DNA from: Planctomycetaceae bacterium
Lineage (GTDB): Bacteria > Planctomycetota > Planctomycetia > Planctomycetales > Planctomycetaceae
NCBI GenBank assembly: GCA_014762625.1
Contig: JABURQ010000021.1
Coordinates: 1-57,235 of the forward strand
Direction of reading: 5' to 3'
Length of the DNA: 57,235 nucleotides
Each line of letters begins with the position of its first letter. Within the stretch, counting starts at the first letter, position 1. Positions 8,988-17,557 of the stretch are shown here, in pieces. Under the pieces are notes generated by a model. It saw only the letters and a list, made by a program, of their open reading frames with translations, was not told the DNA's origin and made no database searches. Both the position numbers and the translations under genes were made by a program.

Positions 8988-8995
8988 GTCGCGTC

Positions 8996-10426
8996 TCACA
9001 CTTTGAGATCGGCTTCTCCCCCACTCATTGCATTGCCGTATTTGTCGCGGATGGGGGCGACAATCTCCGCCAGAAATTCGTCGACCTGTTGCGGGGCTCG
9101 TCCGATATATTTGCGAACGTCGAGCGCGTCTTCGAGATTAACGTGTTGAAAAGCTGCATCTGCTTTGAGACGTTCGATCAGGTCGTTGTCCTGGCCTTCG
9201 TTTTTGACCCGATCGACGGCCGCGAGACTGTGGACGCGGATTACTTCGTGGAGTTGCTGTCGATCGCCTCCGGCTCGAACGCCCGCCATCAGAAACTCTT
9301 CAGTGGCCATAAACGGCATTACTTCGTTGAGCTGTTTCTCGATCACTTTGGGGTAGACCTCGATGCCTTCCATGATGTTTTGATAGATCAACAGGCAGGC
9401 ATCGATGGCTAGAAAGGATTGCGGCAGCGAAAGACGACGATTGGCCGAATCGTCGAGAGTCCGTTCCATCCATTGAGTGGCCATCGTCTGTTCGCCGTTG
9501 GCTCCCAGGGACATCGCAAAGCGAGCTAGAGAACACATCCGTTCGGCTCGCATCGGGTTCTTCTTATAGGCCATCGCCGACGATCCGATTTGTTTTTTCC
9601 CGAACGGCTCTCCCATTTCGTTCCGATGCTGGAGAATACGGAGATCGTTTCCTGCTTTGTGGGTTGTTTGTCCGATGCCGGAGAGCGTGTCGAGAATCTG
9701 GGCATCGACTTTGCGACTGTAGGTTTGGCCGGTGACGGCACAGACCCGGTCGAATCCCATTTTCTCGGCAACCCGTTTTTCCAGTTCACGCACTTTGGTA
9801 TGATCGCCCTCGAATAACTGGAGGAATGTGGCTTGGGTTCCCGTTGTGCCTTTGACTGAGCGAAAACGGAGTGTCGCAAGGCGATGCTCGACTTCTTCGA
9901 GATCGAGGATCAGGTCGTAACACCACAATGTAGCTCGTTTACCGACGGTCGTCGGTTGCGCGGGCTGCAGGTGAGTGAAGCCGAGGCAGGGGAGATCGCG
10001 AAACTGTTGGGCGAACTTTGCCAGTCGATCGATGACGACGAGCAACCGTTGACGAGCCAGCTCCAGACCCTCGCGAATCATGATCAATTCGCTGTTATCG
10101 GTGACGAAGCAACTTGTGGCGCCGAGATGAATAATGGGCATTGCTTCGGGGCATTGTTCGCCGAAGGTATGGACGTGAGCCATCACGTCGTGCCGCAGGT
10201 TCTTTTCATGTTTGGCGGCGAGGTCGAAATCGATGTCGTCGACGGTGGCTTTCATCTGGTCGATTTGAGCTGGGGAGATATCGAGGCCGAGTTCGCGTTG
10301 CGATTCGGCGAGCGCAATCCACAATTTCCTCCAAGTGGAATGTTTCTTTTGGGCCGACCAGAGCGAGGCCATTTCGGAGGAAGCGTAACGGGTGAGGAGC
10401 GGGTTTTCGTAGAGGTCGTGGCTCAC
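8996..10426 (-). CDS. purB: Adenylosuccinate lyase
   Basis: Cleaves SAICAR and adenylosuccinate in purine synthesis, releasing fumarate; cytoplasmic homotetramer. The fumarate-lyase signature [13 protein letters not shown] lies at about residues 281-293, with the other active-site blocks at TxGQTYSRK (residues ~232-239) and [11 protein letters not shown] (~101-111). About 476 residues. The GTG at 10426 is chosen because a GAAAGAG site lies 7 bp upstream; an in-frame TTG at 10432 would overlap that site. It stands alone, unlinked to other pur genes, and is separated from the upstream Cys-rich gene by a terminator. Confidence 0.93.
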   Translation of the reverse strand: MSHDLYENPLLTRYASSEMASLWSAQKKHSTWRKLWIALAESQRELGLDISPAQIDQMKATVDDIDFDLAAKHEKNLRHDVMAHVHTFGEQCPEAMPIIHLGATSCFVTDNSELIMIREGLELARQRLLVVIDRLAKFAQQFRDLPCLGFTHLQPAQPTTVGKRATLWCYDLILDLEEVEHRLATLRFRSVKGTTGTQATFLQLFEGDHTKVRELEKRVAEKMGFDRVCAVTGQTYSRKVDAQILDTLSGIGQTTHKAGNDLRILQHRNEMGEPFGKKQIGSSAMAYKKNPMRAERMCSLARFAMSLGANGEQTMATQWMERTLDDSANRRLSLPQSFLAIDACLLIYQNIMEGIEVYPKVIEKQLNEVMPFMATEEFLMAGVRAGGDRQQLHEVIRVHSLAAVDRVKNEGQDNDLIERLKADAAFQHVNLEDALDVRKYIGRAPQQVDEFLAEIVAPIRDKYGNAMSGGEADLKV

Positions 10427-10528
10427 GGTCAATCTCTTTCGTGACTGTTATATCAGTGGAAAGAAACATTGTAGCGTGAGGATGGGGGCGCGTCTTCCCG
10501 TTGGAAGTCCGAACTTTTCTCCGCGCAT

Positions 10529-10563
10529 AAAAAAAGTGCCGGTCCAGGAGGGAGTCGACACTT
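10529..10563 (-). terminator. Intrinsic terminator after the Cys-rich gene
   Basis: On the minus strand, arms AAGTGTCG (10563-10556) and CGGCACTT (10541-10534) form an 8-bp stem with one G-U pair, a 14-nt loop, and a run of seven T residues ending at 10529. It lies ~120 bp past the stop codon of the Cys-rich repeat gene and upstream of purB, so it isolates the two transcripts. A second strong hairpin without a T run sits at 10587-10616. Confidence 0.75.
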
Positions 10564-10586
10564 GTGGTATTCTTAGCGTCGCGAGA

Positions 10587-10616
10587 CTGTCCGGCGGAGA
10601 ACTCTCCGCCAGACAG
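10587..10616. repeat. 13-bp stem hairpin between Cys-rich gene and purB
   Basis: Arms CTGTCCGGCGGAG (10587-10599) and CTCCGCCAGACAG (10604-10616) pair over 13 positions with one mismatch or wobble and a 4-nt loop. There is no T run on either side, so it is not a classic terminator; it could protect or process the 3' end of the upstream mRNA. Nearby, at 10667-10682, a perfect 16-bp palindrome TCCGGTTTAAACCGGA abuts the stop codon of the Cys-rich gene. Confidence 0.5.
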
Positions 10617-10682
10617 TGACTCACGTTCGCTAACTGCAATGATGAAGCTCGGGATGAGCCTACCATTCCGGTTTAAACCGGA

Positions 10683-11264
10683 TTAGTGGGCACAACCGCA
10701 AGTGTCACAGCAGTCAGAATGACATTTGTTTTTCTTGAAGCAGCTGAAAATCTTCTTCAAGAAGCACTCTTTCTTGGGCTTGCAGCAAGTTGACTCGCAG
10801 CAAGTGGAAGCTTCCGGAGCACAGCAAGCAGCTTCAACCGGAGCACAGCAGCTGACTTCAGCCGGAGCACAGCAAGATGCTTCGACGGGAGCACAGCAAG
10901 AAGCTTCGGCAGGAGCACAAGCAGCTTCCGGGGCACAGCAAGCGGCGGCTTCGGGAGCACAGCAGCTGGCAGCTTCAGGAGCACAGCAAGCAGCAGCTTC
11001 CGGGGCACAGCAAGCAGCAGCTTCCGGGGCACAGCAGGAAACGGCTTCCGGAGCACAACAAGCAGCAGCTTCCGGGGCACAGCAGGAAACGGCTTCCGGA
11101 GCACAACAAGACGCTTCAGCAGGAGCACAGCAGCTCGGGGCTTCGGTGCAGCAAGAATCGCCACATTTCTTGCCATGGCCAAACAGGCCAAACAACCCCG
11201 CATCTGCCTGTGCACTGCTACAACACAGGACCACGATTGCGGTCAGACTCATCCACTTCTTCAT
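10683..11264 (-). CDS. Secreted Cys-rich CCAPEA tandem-repeat protein
   Basis: 193 residues with 43 cysteines. A signal peptide (residues 1-22, cut near ADA) is followed by a short Gly/Phe segment with [10 protein letters not shown], then an 8-residue repeat (S/A)CCAP-E-A-A/V from residue 44 to 153: thirteen full copies and one six-residue copy (116-121) that lost its SC pair. The C-terminus is basic and Cys-rich ([15 protein letters not shown]... ending CDTCGCAH). Start is firm: an AGAGGAG site lies 7 bp before ATG 11264. Vicinal CC pairs at fixed spacing suggest metal binding or extensive disulfide cross-linking outside the cytoplasm. No family recognised; the layout is metallothionein-like in density but not in motif. 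It has its own terminator and a candidate operator upstream. Confidence 0.85.
   Translation of the reverse strand: MKKWMSLTAIVVLCCSSAQADAGLFGLFGHGKKCGDSCCTEAPSCCAPAEASCCAPEAVSCCAPEAAACCAPEAVSCCAPEAAACCAPEAAACCAPEAASCCAPEAAACCAPEAACAPAEASCCAPVEASCCAPAEVSCCAPVEAACCAPEASTCCESTCCKPKKECFLKKIFSCFKKNKCHSDCCDTCGCAH
10806..11135 (-). repeat. 24-bp tandem repeat encoding (S/A)CCAPEA(A/V)
   Basis: About 13.75 copies of a 24-bp unit inside the Cys-rich gene, with near-identical DNA between many neighbours (GCAGCTTCCGGGGCACAGCA-type units recur). One copy at residues 116-121 is short by 6 bp, keeping frame. Such arrays are prone to copy-number change. Confidence 0.9.
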
Positions 11265-11631
11265 TTCAATTCTCCTCTAAACTTGTTCGGTCTCGAACGT
11301 GAGGAACTCTCGGCAAACTCATGTGACAGACCACCTGTCAACAATCACCGGAGTTCAACGCAGCTCGCACGACATCCGCGCGAGGGCTGCTAATATCATT
11401 CGACATTGTTGGAGAGGAGATTCTGGGTAATTTACAAGAAATGCATTCACCTTGGGTCACAGCGTAGTCTGTACCGGTTATTACGATTCTGACCAAGAAC
11501 GATCTTTCCCAGCTTGCCCGCGCGCCTGTTGTTTGGAATGCTTTTCACGTTTGATGAGATTGTCTAACCTGTTGGAATTGTAACGAGTACGCGAATTACG
11601 CGATCTTTCCAACCTGGGCGCCGAGCGAATC
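11265..11631. other. Divergent intergenic region upstream of the Cys-rich gene
   Basis: 367 bp between two divergent genes. It holds a ribosome site for the Cys-rich gene, a perfect interrupted palindrome TGACAG-ACCAC-CTGTCA at 11324-11340 about 60 bp upstream of the Cys-rich ATG, and an overlapping TTGACA (minus strand, 11341-11336) that could be a -35 box. No good -10 match was found. Nothing convincing was seen in 11400-11631. Confidence 0.4.
11324..11340 (-). promoter_or_regulatory. Candidate operator of the Cys-rich gene
   Basis: Perfect inverted repeat TGACAG/CTGTCA with a 5-bp centre, overlapping the only TTGACA-like -35 box on the minus strand. Its place suits a repressor or a metal- or redox-responsive regulator, but there is no regulator gene beside it, so the reading is tentative. 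Confidence 0.4.
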
Positions 11632-12555
11632 ATGTCTTCTCAATTCTCTCTACTCGTGGCGTTTCTCTCACTGATCTCATTTGTGGTGATTCTCGGTTTC
11701 TGGATGACTTACATTCGTCCCGCGCTGAAGCCGACCACTTTGGTGAGTGCGGGAATCTGGTTTGTGTTGGGACTGAGTGCCTGGATTCTTGTGACCTCCG
11801 CGCAACTGATGGGGCAGTTTGAACGATTCTCGATCCCAGTTTCGTTCACATCCCGAGGCCATTATGTTTCCACGATCCTGTTGTTAACGCCGTTGGTTTC
11901 AGTTTTGGGAGCCAAACGCCCCGGAATTCGCTTTTGGAATTTTTTCGTCGTCATCCCGATGTTGCTGATGCTGAACTGGCCGCTGATTGCCGAAGCTTTT
12001 GGAACGGTTCCCAATCGAACGTTGAACCTCGAACCTCCTGCCCTGATGGGAGCGTTTGTGGTTCTGATGATGGTATTGGGAAATTACTTCGGTACGCTCT
12101 TCACTCTGCCGGCGGTGTTGTATTGCCTCGGGATTGCCTTCGCGCTCACAACCACGAGTGAATCGATGCCCCATCTGTTGGAATCGTCGCTCGCCGTGCG
12201 CGGAATCTCCGGTCTGCTCGTGACAGTCTCTTTCGTCATTTCGGCACGACGGATGAAAGCGGCCGCGGCGCAACGGGCGGGGTTTGAAGGGTTGTGGCTC
12301 GATTTTCGCGACTGGTTTGGAATTTTATGGACTCGACGTGTGATGGATCGTCTGAATCAAACTGCCGAACAGGAAGGTTGGGTGTGCCGGCTGACACTGG
12401 AAGGCTTGGAATGGGATGCCGATGTCGCAGAATCCGCCCGCCGGGAAACGCGTTTGAAGATGGATCACGCGTTCCGCTGGATGTTTCGTCGATTTGTCGA
12501 TGAGGAATGGATCGATCAGCGATTGGAGCATTCTGCGAAGAAGTTGGATTCTTAG
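11632..12555 (+). CDS. Conserved polytopic membrane protein, unknown function
   Basis: 307 residues. Six or seven hydrophobic helices fill residues ~5-205 (for example LVAFLSLISFVVILGFW at 8-24 and LMGAFVVLMMVLGNYFG around 138-154). A soluble, charged C-terminal domain of ~95 residues follows, likely cytoplasmic, with repeated Arg/Glu/Trp residues. I do not recognise a family. It is 92 bp upstream of the GAF-SpoIIE phosphatase gene on the same strand and may share its transcript. Confidence 0.6.
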   Translation: MSSQFSLLVAFLSLISFVVILGFWMTYIRPALKPTTLVSAGIWFVLGLSAWILVTSAQLMGQFERFSIPVSFTSRGHYVSTILLLTPLVSVLGAKRPGIRFWNFFVVIPMLLMLNWPLIAEAFGTVPNRTLNLEPPALMGAFVVLMMVLGNYFGTLFTLPAVLYCLGIAFALTTTSESMPHLLESSLAVRGISGLLVTVSFVISARRMKAAAAQRAGFEGLWLDFRDWFGILWTRRVMDRLNQTAEQEGWVCRLTLEGLEWDADVAESARRETRLKMDHAFRWMFRRFVDEEWIDQRLEHSAKKLDS

Positions 12556-12647
12556 TAAAAGCTGCGATCGTAGACGCGATTTCCCTTTGACGCCAAAATG
12601 GCTAGAATATCGTCTCGTTCAAACTCTCCGTGGACCGTACAAATATT

Positions 12648-13937
12648 ATGTCATCGCCTGAGACCGACTATCAACTTCTTGCCGAGCAGCATCTGGAGGG
12701 ATTGAATGTCCTGCTGGATGTCACGAACAAACTGGCGCACGAGCAGGAACTCTCACGAATTCTGGAAATCGTGACCGACGCGGTTTGTGAAGCGCATCAG
12801 TGCGAGCGAGCCAGTCTGTTTCTGTACGACGAAGATCGACACGATCTACATACGGAAGTGGTGACCGAATTGGAAATCTCCGAAATCCGCCGGGAGTTCG
12901 GGGAGAGTATTACCGGTTGGGTGGCCGAGCATCGCAAACTTCTGAATGTTCCGGATGCTTATGCGGAAGAGCGTTGGGATCGGACCATCGATCAACAGAC
13001 AGGATTTCGGACGGAAACCATTCTCGCCTGTCCCATTATCTCGGTTCACGATGACAAACTGCTCGGCGTGTTACAGGTATTGAACAAAAAAGAAGGCGTT
13101 TTCAGCGATCTCGATGAGCAATTGATTCAGGCGTTCGCCGCTCACGCGGGAGCCGCCATCGAAAGACAACAGTTACTCGAAGAAGTTCATGAGAAAGCGC
13201 AGCTTCAATCGGCGATCGATTTGGGTCGGGAAATTCAGTCCAGTTTTCTACCGACTTCAATGCCCATCATTCCTCAGTACGAATTGGCGACCTGGTGGGA
13301 GCCAGCGGAATCGGTGAGCGGCGATTACTACGATTTTGTGAAGCTGCCCGATAACCGGCTGGGAGTGATCGTGGCGGATGTGAGCGGTCACGGCGTGGGA
13401 CCGAGCTTGATCATGGCGTCGTTCCGAGCCATGTTCCGAGTGCTGGCTCGCAACCGATCGCGTATCACCAAACTGTTTCGTTTGTTGGTGGATTCCATTT
13501 ATCCTGATTTACACGAAGGGCGTTTCATTACGGCGATCTTTGTCGCGATCTGTCCCGCGACACACACATTGAATTATACCAACGCGGCCCACGCCCCGGC
13601 TCTCTATCTCGATCGGAAGACGGGGACCATTCACAATCTGAAAACAACCAATTTACCGATCGGCGTCATCCCCGATATGGAAGTGAAGGCGGGAACTCGG
13701 CGGAAAATTCAAGCCGGCGATCTGATTTTACTCGCCACCGACGGTCTGATCGAACTTCGCAACAAAGACGACGAAATGTTCGGAAACGACCGCTTGAAAC
13801 AGATCATTCTAGAGAACCAGGAACTTCCGGCAACGCAATTACGGGATTTGATCAAACAGAAAATTCACGAGTTTCATCCCGATCCGAACCTGCCGGACGA
13901 TATCACCCTGTTATTAATCGAGCGAAAGTCTCACTGA
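12648..13937 (+). CDS. GAF domain-SpoIIE-type Ser/Thr phosphatase (RsbU-like)
   Basis: About 429 residues: a GAF sensor domain (~22-175), a short helix with LGREIQSSFLP, then a PP2C-like SpoIIE phosphatase domain (~205-427). Metal-site acids are visible in VSGDYYDF and VADVSGHGVG, and a late Asp in PDDITLLLIER. Such enzymes dephosphorylate anti-sigma antagonist proteins in partner-switching pathways; no STAS antagonist or HPK-type anti-sigma gene is seen nearby. ATG 12648 is taken over an in-frame GTG at 12630; neither has a strong ribosome site. Followed after 46 bp by a pseudo-receiver gene that may be part of the same pathway. Confidence 0.88.
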   Translation: MSSPETDYQLLAEQHLEGLNVLLDVTNKLAHEQELSRILEIVTDAVCEAHQCERASLFLYDEDRHDLHTEVVTELEISEIRREFGESITGWVAEHRKLLNVPDAYAEERWDRTIDQQTGFRTETILACPIISVHDDKLLGVLQVLNKKEGVFSDLDEQLIQAFAAHAGAAIERQQLLEEVHEKAQLQSAIDLGREIQSSFLPTSMPIIPQYELATWWEPAESVSGDYYDFVKLPDNRLGVIVADVSGHGVGPSLIMASFRAMFRVLARNRSRITKLFRLLVDSIYPDLHEGRFITAIFVAICPATHTLNYTNAAHAPALYLDRKTGTIHNLKTTNLPIGVIPDMEVKAGTRRKIQAGDLILLATDGLIELRNKDDEMFGNDRLKQIILENQELPATQLRDLIKQKIHEFHPDPNLPDDITLLLIERKSH

Positions 13938-13983
13938 GGCGGCGTGCGTTGTTTTTACGGCATCCCGCGCCTAAAATCAGTGC

Positions 13984-14418
13984 ATGACGTCGGTTTCCTC
14001 CACATCCCTCTCTCAGGTTCCGCCTTCAGTTCTGGTGCTTGAAGAATCGCCGTTCTGGTCGGCGGAATTGAGTCGCCAGTTTGTGAAGGAACCGATCAGC
14101 CTACGCATGCGGCCTCGCGTGCAGGACGTTCCCCAGTTGTTATCGACGGGAACCGTTGGGTTGCTGTTGGTTGGTCTGGAAATAGATCTCCCTTCAGTCC
14201 TGCGACTTCTGGCGAGTCTCCGCGAGCGTTTTTATCAAGTCAGCACCATTGTTTTGTTGACGGAGAACAATCGGGAATTGGAATGGTCCTTGAGAGAATT
14301 AGGGGCGGACGATGTAATTTTGATGCCGGTTTCAGGAGAGCGGTTGGCGGGTGTGATTCGTCGTCGCCTTTCCGGAGCCAGTCACAATGTTGACAATTCT
14401 TCTTTCTCGAACCATTAA
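13984..14418 (+). CDS. Degenerate receiver-domain protein (pseudo-receiver)
   Basis: 144 residues with the alternating strand-helix pattern of a CheY-like fold: VLVLEES (strand 1, ~16-22), GLLLVGLE (strand 3, ~59-66), TIVLLTEN (strand 4, ~88-95), ADDVILMPVS (strand 5, ~108-117). The acidic pair near the first strand remains (E20/E21), but the phosphoacceptor Asp at the end of strand 3 is replaced by Gly/Leu, and the strand-5 Lys is replaced by Met/Pro. So it probably cannot be phosphorylated in the usual way and may act as a protein-binding module. It lies between the SpoIIE phosphatase and mrp on the same strand. Confidence 0.65.
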   Translation: MTSVSSTSLSQVPPSVLVLEESPFWSAELSRQFVKEPISLRMRPRVQDVPQLLSTGTVGLLLVGLEIDLPSVLRLLASLRERFYQVSTIVLLTENNRELEWSLRELGADDVILMPVSGERLAGVIRRRLSGASHNVDNSSFSNH

Positions 14419-14446
14419 CTCCGATCGACATAGATAGAACACGGTT

Positions 14447-15511
14447 ATGAACGATTTAGAACTTCTCGCCAGTCTGGAATCCGTAAAGGATCCCTGTTTC
14501 GAACGAACGCTGAAAGATTTGAAAATGCTCGCCGGCGCGTCCGAACAGGATGGTCGCTGGACCATTCAGATCCAATTACCGACGCATGCCTATTTGTGTA
14601 AAGAGGAACTGACCGCGGCGATCAAGTCGGCAGTCGCCGCCGCGCATCCCGAAGCGGGGGATGTTGACGTCGAATATTCGGTAAAGGTACTGGGGAAAAA
14701 TGCGGGCGGTTCGATCGGACTGAACGTCAAGAATGTGATTGCCGTCGGCAGCGGTAAGGGAGGCGTCGGGAAGAGTACGGTCGCCGCCGCGCTCGCTTAC
14801 GGCTTGCAGAGTTTCGGCGCGACGGTGGGTTTGATGGATGCCGATGTGTACGGCCCGAGTATTCCGCACCTCGTCGGAGCCGACGGGGAACCGGAAGTGA
14901 TCGAAAAAGAGAACCCGGACGGTCAGAAGGTTCAGCGTCTCCAACCGATCATGGCGGACGGAATGCCGATGATGTCGATCGGGTTTATGATCCCCGAGGA
15001 TCAGGCAGTTATTTGGCGCGGTCCGATGTTGCACAAACTGCTAACTCAATTCATGCAACAGACCGATTGGGGAGAACTCGACTATCTGATCATCGACATG
15101 CCTCCGGGAACTGGTGACGTGGCGATTACTTTATCGCAAATGGTCTCGCTCGCCGGAGCGGTCGTTGTCTGTACGCCTCAGAAAGTGGCGCTGCTCGACG
15201 CTGTTAAAGCGATTGGAATGTACAAACAGGTGAAAATCCCCGTTCTCGGGATCGTCGAGAATATGAGCGGAGACATTTTCGGTCGGGGCGGTGCGGCGAA
15301 AAAAGCGGAAGAGCTTTCGCTGGCTCCACTCGGTGAGATTCCCAGCGATCCGGTGATCCGGGAATATGGCGACGAAGGGCAGATTTCCCGCTTGTTCAGT
15401 GAGGAAAATCCGGCGAAAGAGCCTTTGGAGAAGATGTGTGCTGAAGTGGCCGGACAGATCGTTTTGAACTCTCTGGATGCGCCGTCGATGCCCTCGCTCG
15501 AAATTCTTTAA
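14447..15511 (+). CDS. mrp: Mrp/ApbC-family P-loop ATPase (iron-sulfur carrier type)
   Basis: 354 residues: an N-terminal MIP18/DUF59 domain (~3-80) and a Mrp/NBP35 ATPase domain from ~95, with the deviant Walker A GSGKGGVGKST at 101-111 and the family block IIDMPPGTGD. Family members carry or transfer Fe-S clusters. The C-terminal CxxC that usually follows ENMS is absent; here the sequence is ENMSGDIFGRGGA, as in some other bacterial lineages. So cluster binding by the canonical pair is unlikely. It starts 28 bp after the pseudo-receiver stop. Confidence 0.9.
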   Translation: MNDLELLASLESVKDPCFERTLKDLKMLAGASEQDGRWTIQIQLPTHAYLCKEELTAAIKSAVAAAHPEAGDVDVEYSVKVLGKNAGGSIGLNVKNVIAVGSGKGGVGKSTVAAALAYGLQSFGATVGLMDADVYGPSIPHLVGADGEPEVIEKENPDGQKVQRLQPIMADGMPMMSIGFMIPEDQAVIWRGPMLHKLLTQFMQQTDWGELDYLIIDMPPGTGDVAITLSQMVSLAGAVVVCTPQKVALLDAVKAIGMYKQVKIPVLGIVENMSGDIFGRGGAAKKAEELSLAPLGEIPSDPVIREYGDEGQISRLFSEENPAKEPLEKMCAEVAGQIVLNSLDAPSMPSLEIL

Positions 15512-15567
15512 TCCCATCCTCCCTCGAGAATCTTGGGGGGAGTGCCGGAATCCGAACAGTTCGGGCG

Positions 15568-15594
15568 TTGCGTTCGCGGTTCGGGACGTATAAT
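15568..15594 (+). promoter_or_regulatory. Possible promoter of the response regulator
   Basis: A perfect TATAAT at 15589-15594 lies 43 bp before the ATG. The best -35 match is TTGCGT at 15568-15573 with a short 15-bp spacer. Sequence match only. Confidence 0.35.
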
Positions 15595-15636
15595 GGAGAT
15601 TCCCAGTCAGACTGACCGAGATTGAAGGATCCCCCC

Positions 15637-16053
15637 ATGACCGCCTCCATTGTCCTCATCGAAGACGACCGCGAAATCTCCTCCACCATGACCACGGTAT
15701 TGCAAAATGCCGGCTATACGGTCGATACCGCCCCGAACGGTATTGAAGGGCGGAAACTGATCGAGGACAAAAATCCGGATCTCGTGATTACCGATATGAT
15801 GATGCCCCGGATGGGAGGCTTCCCGGTTCTGGAATTTCTGACGGAACTCGATTCTCCCCCGCGAGTGATTATGATCACCGCCAACGAAGGGAGTCGCCAC
15901 AAAGCGTACGCCGAGATGCTGGGGGTCTCCGATTATCTTCGCAAGCCGTTCGCGATGGATGTGTTGTTGGAGACCATCGAGAAAGTCCTCAGCGCTGAAG
16001 AAGAATCTCCCAGCGCGGAAGGCTCAAGCAAGTTACGTCGCAAGAAGTCTTGA
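15637..16053 (+). CDS. Single-domain response regulator (CheY-like)
   Basis: 138 residues, receiver domain only plus a charged tail of ~20 residues. All phosphorylation residues are present: D10/D11 at the end of strand 1, phosphoacceptor D53 (in VITDMMMP), T81 and K103 (RKP). The ATG at 15637 has GAAGGA 7 bp upstream and is preferred over a TTG at 15622. No histidine kinase is adjacent, so the partner is elsewhere. Ends 10 bp from the convergent lipoprotein gene. Confidence 0.92.
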   Translation: MTASIVLIEDDREISSTMTTVLQNAGYTVDTAPNGIEGRKLIEDKNPDLVITDMMMPRMGGFPVLEFLTELDSPPRVIMITANEGSRHKAYAEMLGVSDYLRKPFAMDVLLETIEKVLSAEEESPSAEGSSKLRRKKS

Positions 16054-16062
16054 GAATGTCGT

Positions 16063-16365
16063 TTATTCGTACTGGACGCCGAGGCTGCGTTCGATACTGC
16101 GTGCTTCGTCCGACATGACATTCTCGAACCACCAGCGATCGGTTTCGTTAGACTTTGACATGTCTTTGCGTGATTCCAGCATCATTTCTTCGTGCTCGCG
16201 GTTCAATTCGTTCCGCGCTTTCTGCTCCTTGTGCGAAGCACTGGGAGCCATGAAGAACATGGAATTAATGCTTTGATGGCCGGCTTCTCGAGTGTCGTTC
16301 AGGGACTGGCATCCAGCAAGCAGGCCACTGATTGAGACGAGTGAGAGCAGAGCAAGGATTTTCAT
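16063..16365 (-). CDS. Small lipoprotein (100 aa)
   Basis: Signal peptide with lipobox LLAGC, so lipidation at Cys19. The mature part is hydrophilic and helical, rich in Glu, Lys and Arg, with a Met cluster near residue 36 and a WWFENV segment near the C-terminus. It lacks an Asp at the +2 position after Cys (Gln there), so outer-membrane sorting would be expected under E. coli rules. No family recognised. Confidence 0.75.
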   Translation of the reverse strand: MKILALLSLVSISGLLAGCQSLNDTREAGHQSINSMFFMAPSASHKEQKARNELNREHEEMMLESRKDMSKSNETDRWWFENVMSDEARSIERSLGVQYE

Positions 16366-16532
16366 AACAGGGTCCCGTACAGGCAGGAAAGACCGGGAGT
16401 CGGATTGGTGAGGAATTCACCGGGGAAGGGAACGGGATTGTAAATCATTGTCACGGGCTGTCTATAGCAGACTCGGTTGGTACACTGATAGCCCCGGATC
16501 GTTTTGAAAATTTTACAATCGAGCCACTCCAT

Positions 16533-17255
16533 ATGAATGTTCGTCAGCTTCCGTCACTCGATTCTCCGCTGGATATGCTGGTTGTTGCTCCGCATCCCGA
16601 CGATGCCGAGATCAGTGTGGGGGGCATTATCGCCGCCTCTCGGGCAGAGGGACTGAGAGTCGGAGTGCTGGATTTAACGTCCGGCGAGCCGACCCCCCAC
16701 GGCACCCCGGAATTGAGACAAACCGAAACCGCCAAAGCGAGTGAGATTCTCGACCTGACCTGGCGAGGGAATCTGGATTTGCCGAATCGGAGTCTGGAAA
16801 ACACGCTGGATGCTCGACGTTCACTGGCGGAAGCGTTTCGTCTGACGCGTCCCGGAATCATTCTGGCTCCCTACTGGGAAGATTCGCATCCGGACCACGT
16901 AGTCGCGAGTCGTCTCGTCGAGGATGCCCGTTTCTGGTCAAAATTGAGTCGGTCCGATTTTGCGGGTGAGCCGTATCTGCCCCCCAAACTCTATCACTTT
17001 CTGAGTGTCCATTTACGGGTTCATCCTTCGCCGTCTTTTGTGTACGACATCTCGGATCACATCGAAACCAAAATGGCGTCGATTCGAGCGTTTGAGAGTC
17101 AGGTCACAATGGGACGCTCCCAGAAATTCCCGACTGGTCTGGACGATATCAAGGATCGCGCGCGATACTGGGGTTGGACAATCAATACTGCTTACGCCGA
17201 ACCTCTTTATTCCCGGGAGGAGATCGGCGTGAACTCCCTGAAATCATTTCTGTGA
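16533..17255 (+). CDS. LmbE/PIG-L deacetylase, BshB1-like
   Basis: 240 residues. Zinc-binding motif PHPDDAE (residues 20-26) and the second His block SHPDH (~115-119) are present, and the region [14 protein letters not shown] followed by a 'R-NLDLPN' segment matches the BshB1 branch, which deacetylates GlcNAc-malate in bacillithiol synthesis. Other branch members act on other GlcNAc conjugates, and no bshA or bshC is visible here, so the substrate is not certain. It is 2 bp from the MoaD-like gene. Confidence 0.75.
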   Translation: MNVRQLPSLDSPLDMLVVAPHPDDAEISVGGIIAASRAEGLRVGVLDLTSGEPTPHGTPELRQTETAKASEILDLTWRGNLDLPNRSLENTLDARRSLAEAFRLTRPGIILAPYWEDSHPDHVVASRLVEDARFWSKLSRSDFAGEPYLPPKLYHFLSVHLRVHPSPSFVYDISDHIETKMASIRAFESQVTMGRSQKFPTGLDDIKDRARYWGWTINTAYAEPLYSREEIGVNSLKSFL

Positions 17256-17257
17256 GC

Positions 17258-17533
17258 ATGACCGAATCACCGCTGGTGACCGTGGAATTTCTCGGCATTG
17301 TCCGGCAGCGGGCCGGAGATGAACGGGGAGAGTTTGCAGCAAAGAATTTACGGGAGTTGTGGCGAGCCGTGGCAGAACAATATCCACAACTCGAAGGTGT
17401 CTGTCTCGATGCGGGTACTTTGAAAAATGGTTACCTGGCCAGCATCGATGGTCGCCGGTTCACACGAAACTCGGAAGAATCACTCTCGCCGGGAGAACAC
17501 ATCCTGCTCCTCTCCGCCGATGCAGGGGGATAA
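17258..17533 (+). CDS. MoaD/ThiS-family sulfur carrier protein
   Basis: 91 residues, ubiquitin-like beta-grasp size, ending in the Gly-Gly (SADAGG) that is adenylated and thiocarboxylated in MoaD. The ATG at 17258 directly follows the deacetylase stop. It is 24 bp upstream of an aldehyde ferredoxin oxidoreductase, whose tungstopterin/molybdopterin cofactor needs MoaD for the dithiolene sulfurs. So it is likely the MoaD serving that enzyme. No moaE, moaA or moeB nearby. Confidence 0.82.
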   Translation: MTESPLVTVEFLGIVRQRAGDERGEFAAKNLRELWRAVAEQYPQLEGVCLDAGTLKNGYLASIDGRRFTRNSEESLSPGEHILLLSADAGG

Positions 17534-17557
17534 ACTGTTTCTGACTTCAGCAAGATC

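Noticed and set aside
10726..11280. Plus-strand 184-codon frame with a Gly-Ala-Gln-Gln repeat opposite the Cys-rich gene
   Set aside because: Mirror of the 24-bp repeat; the minus frame has a signal peptide, a strong ribosome site and a terminator.
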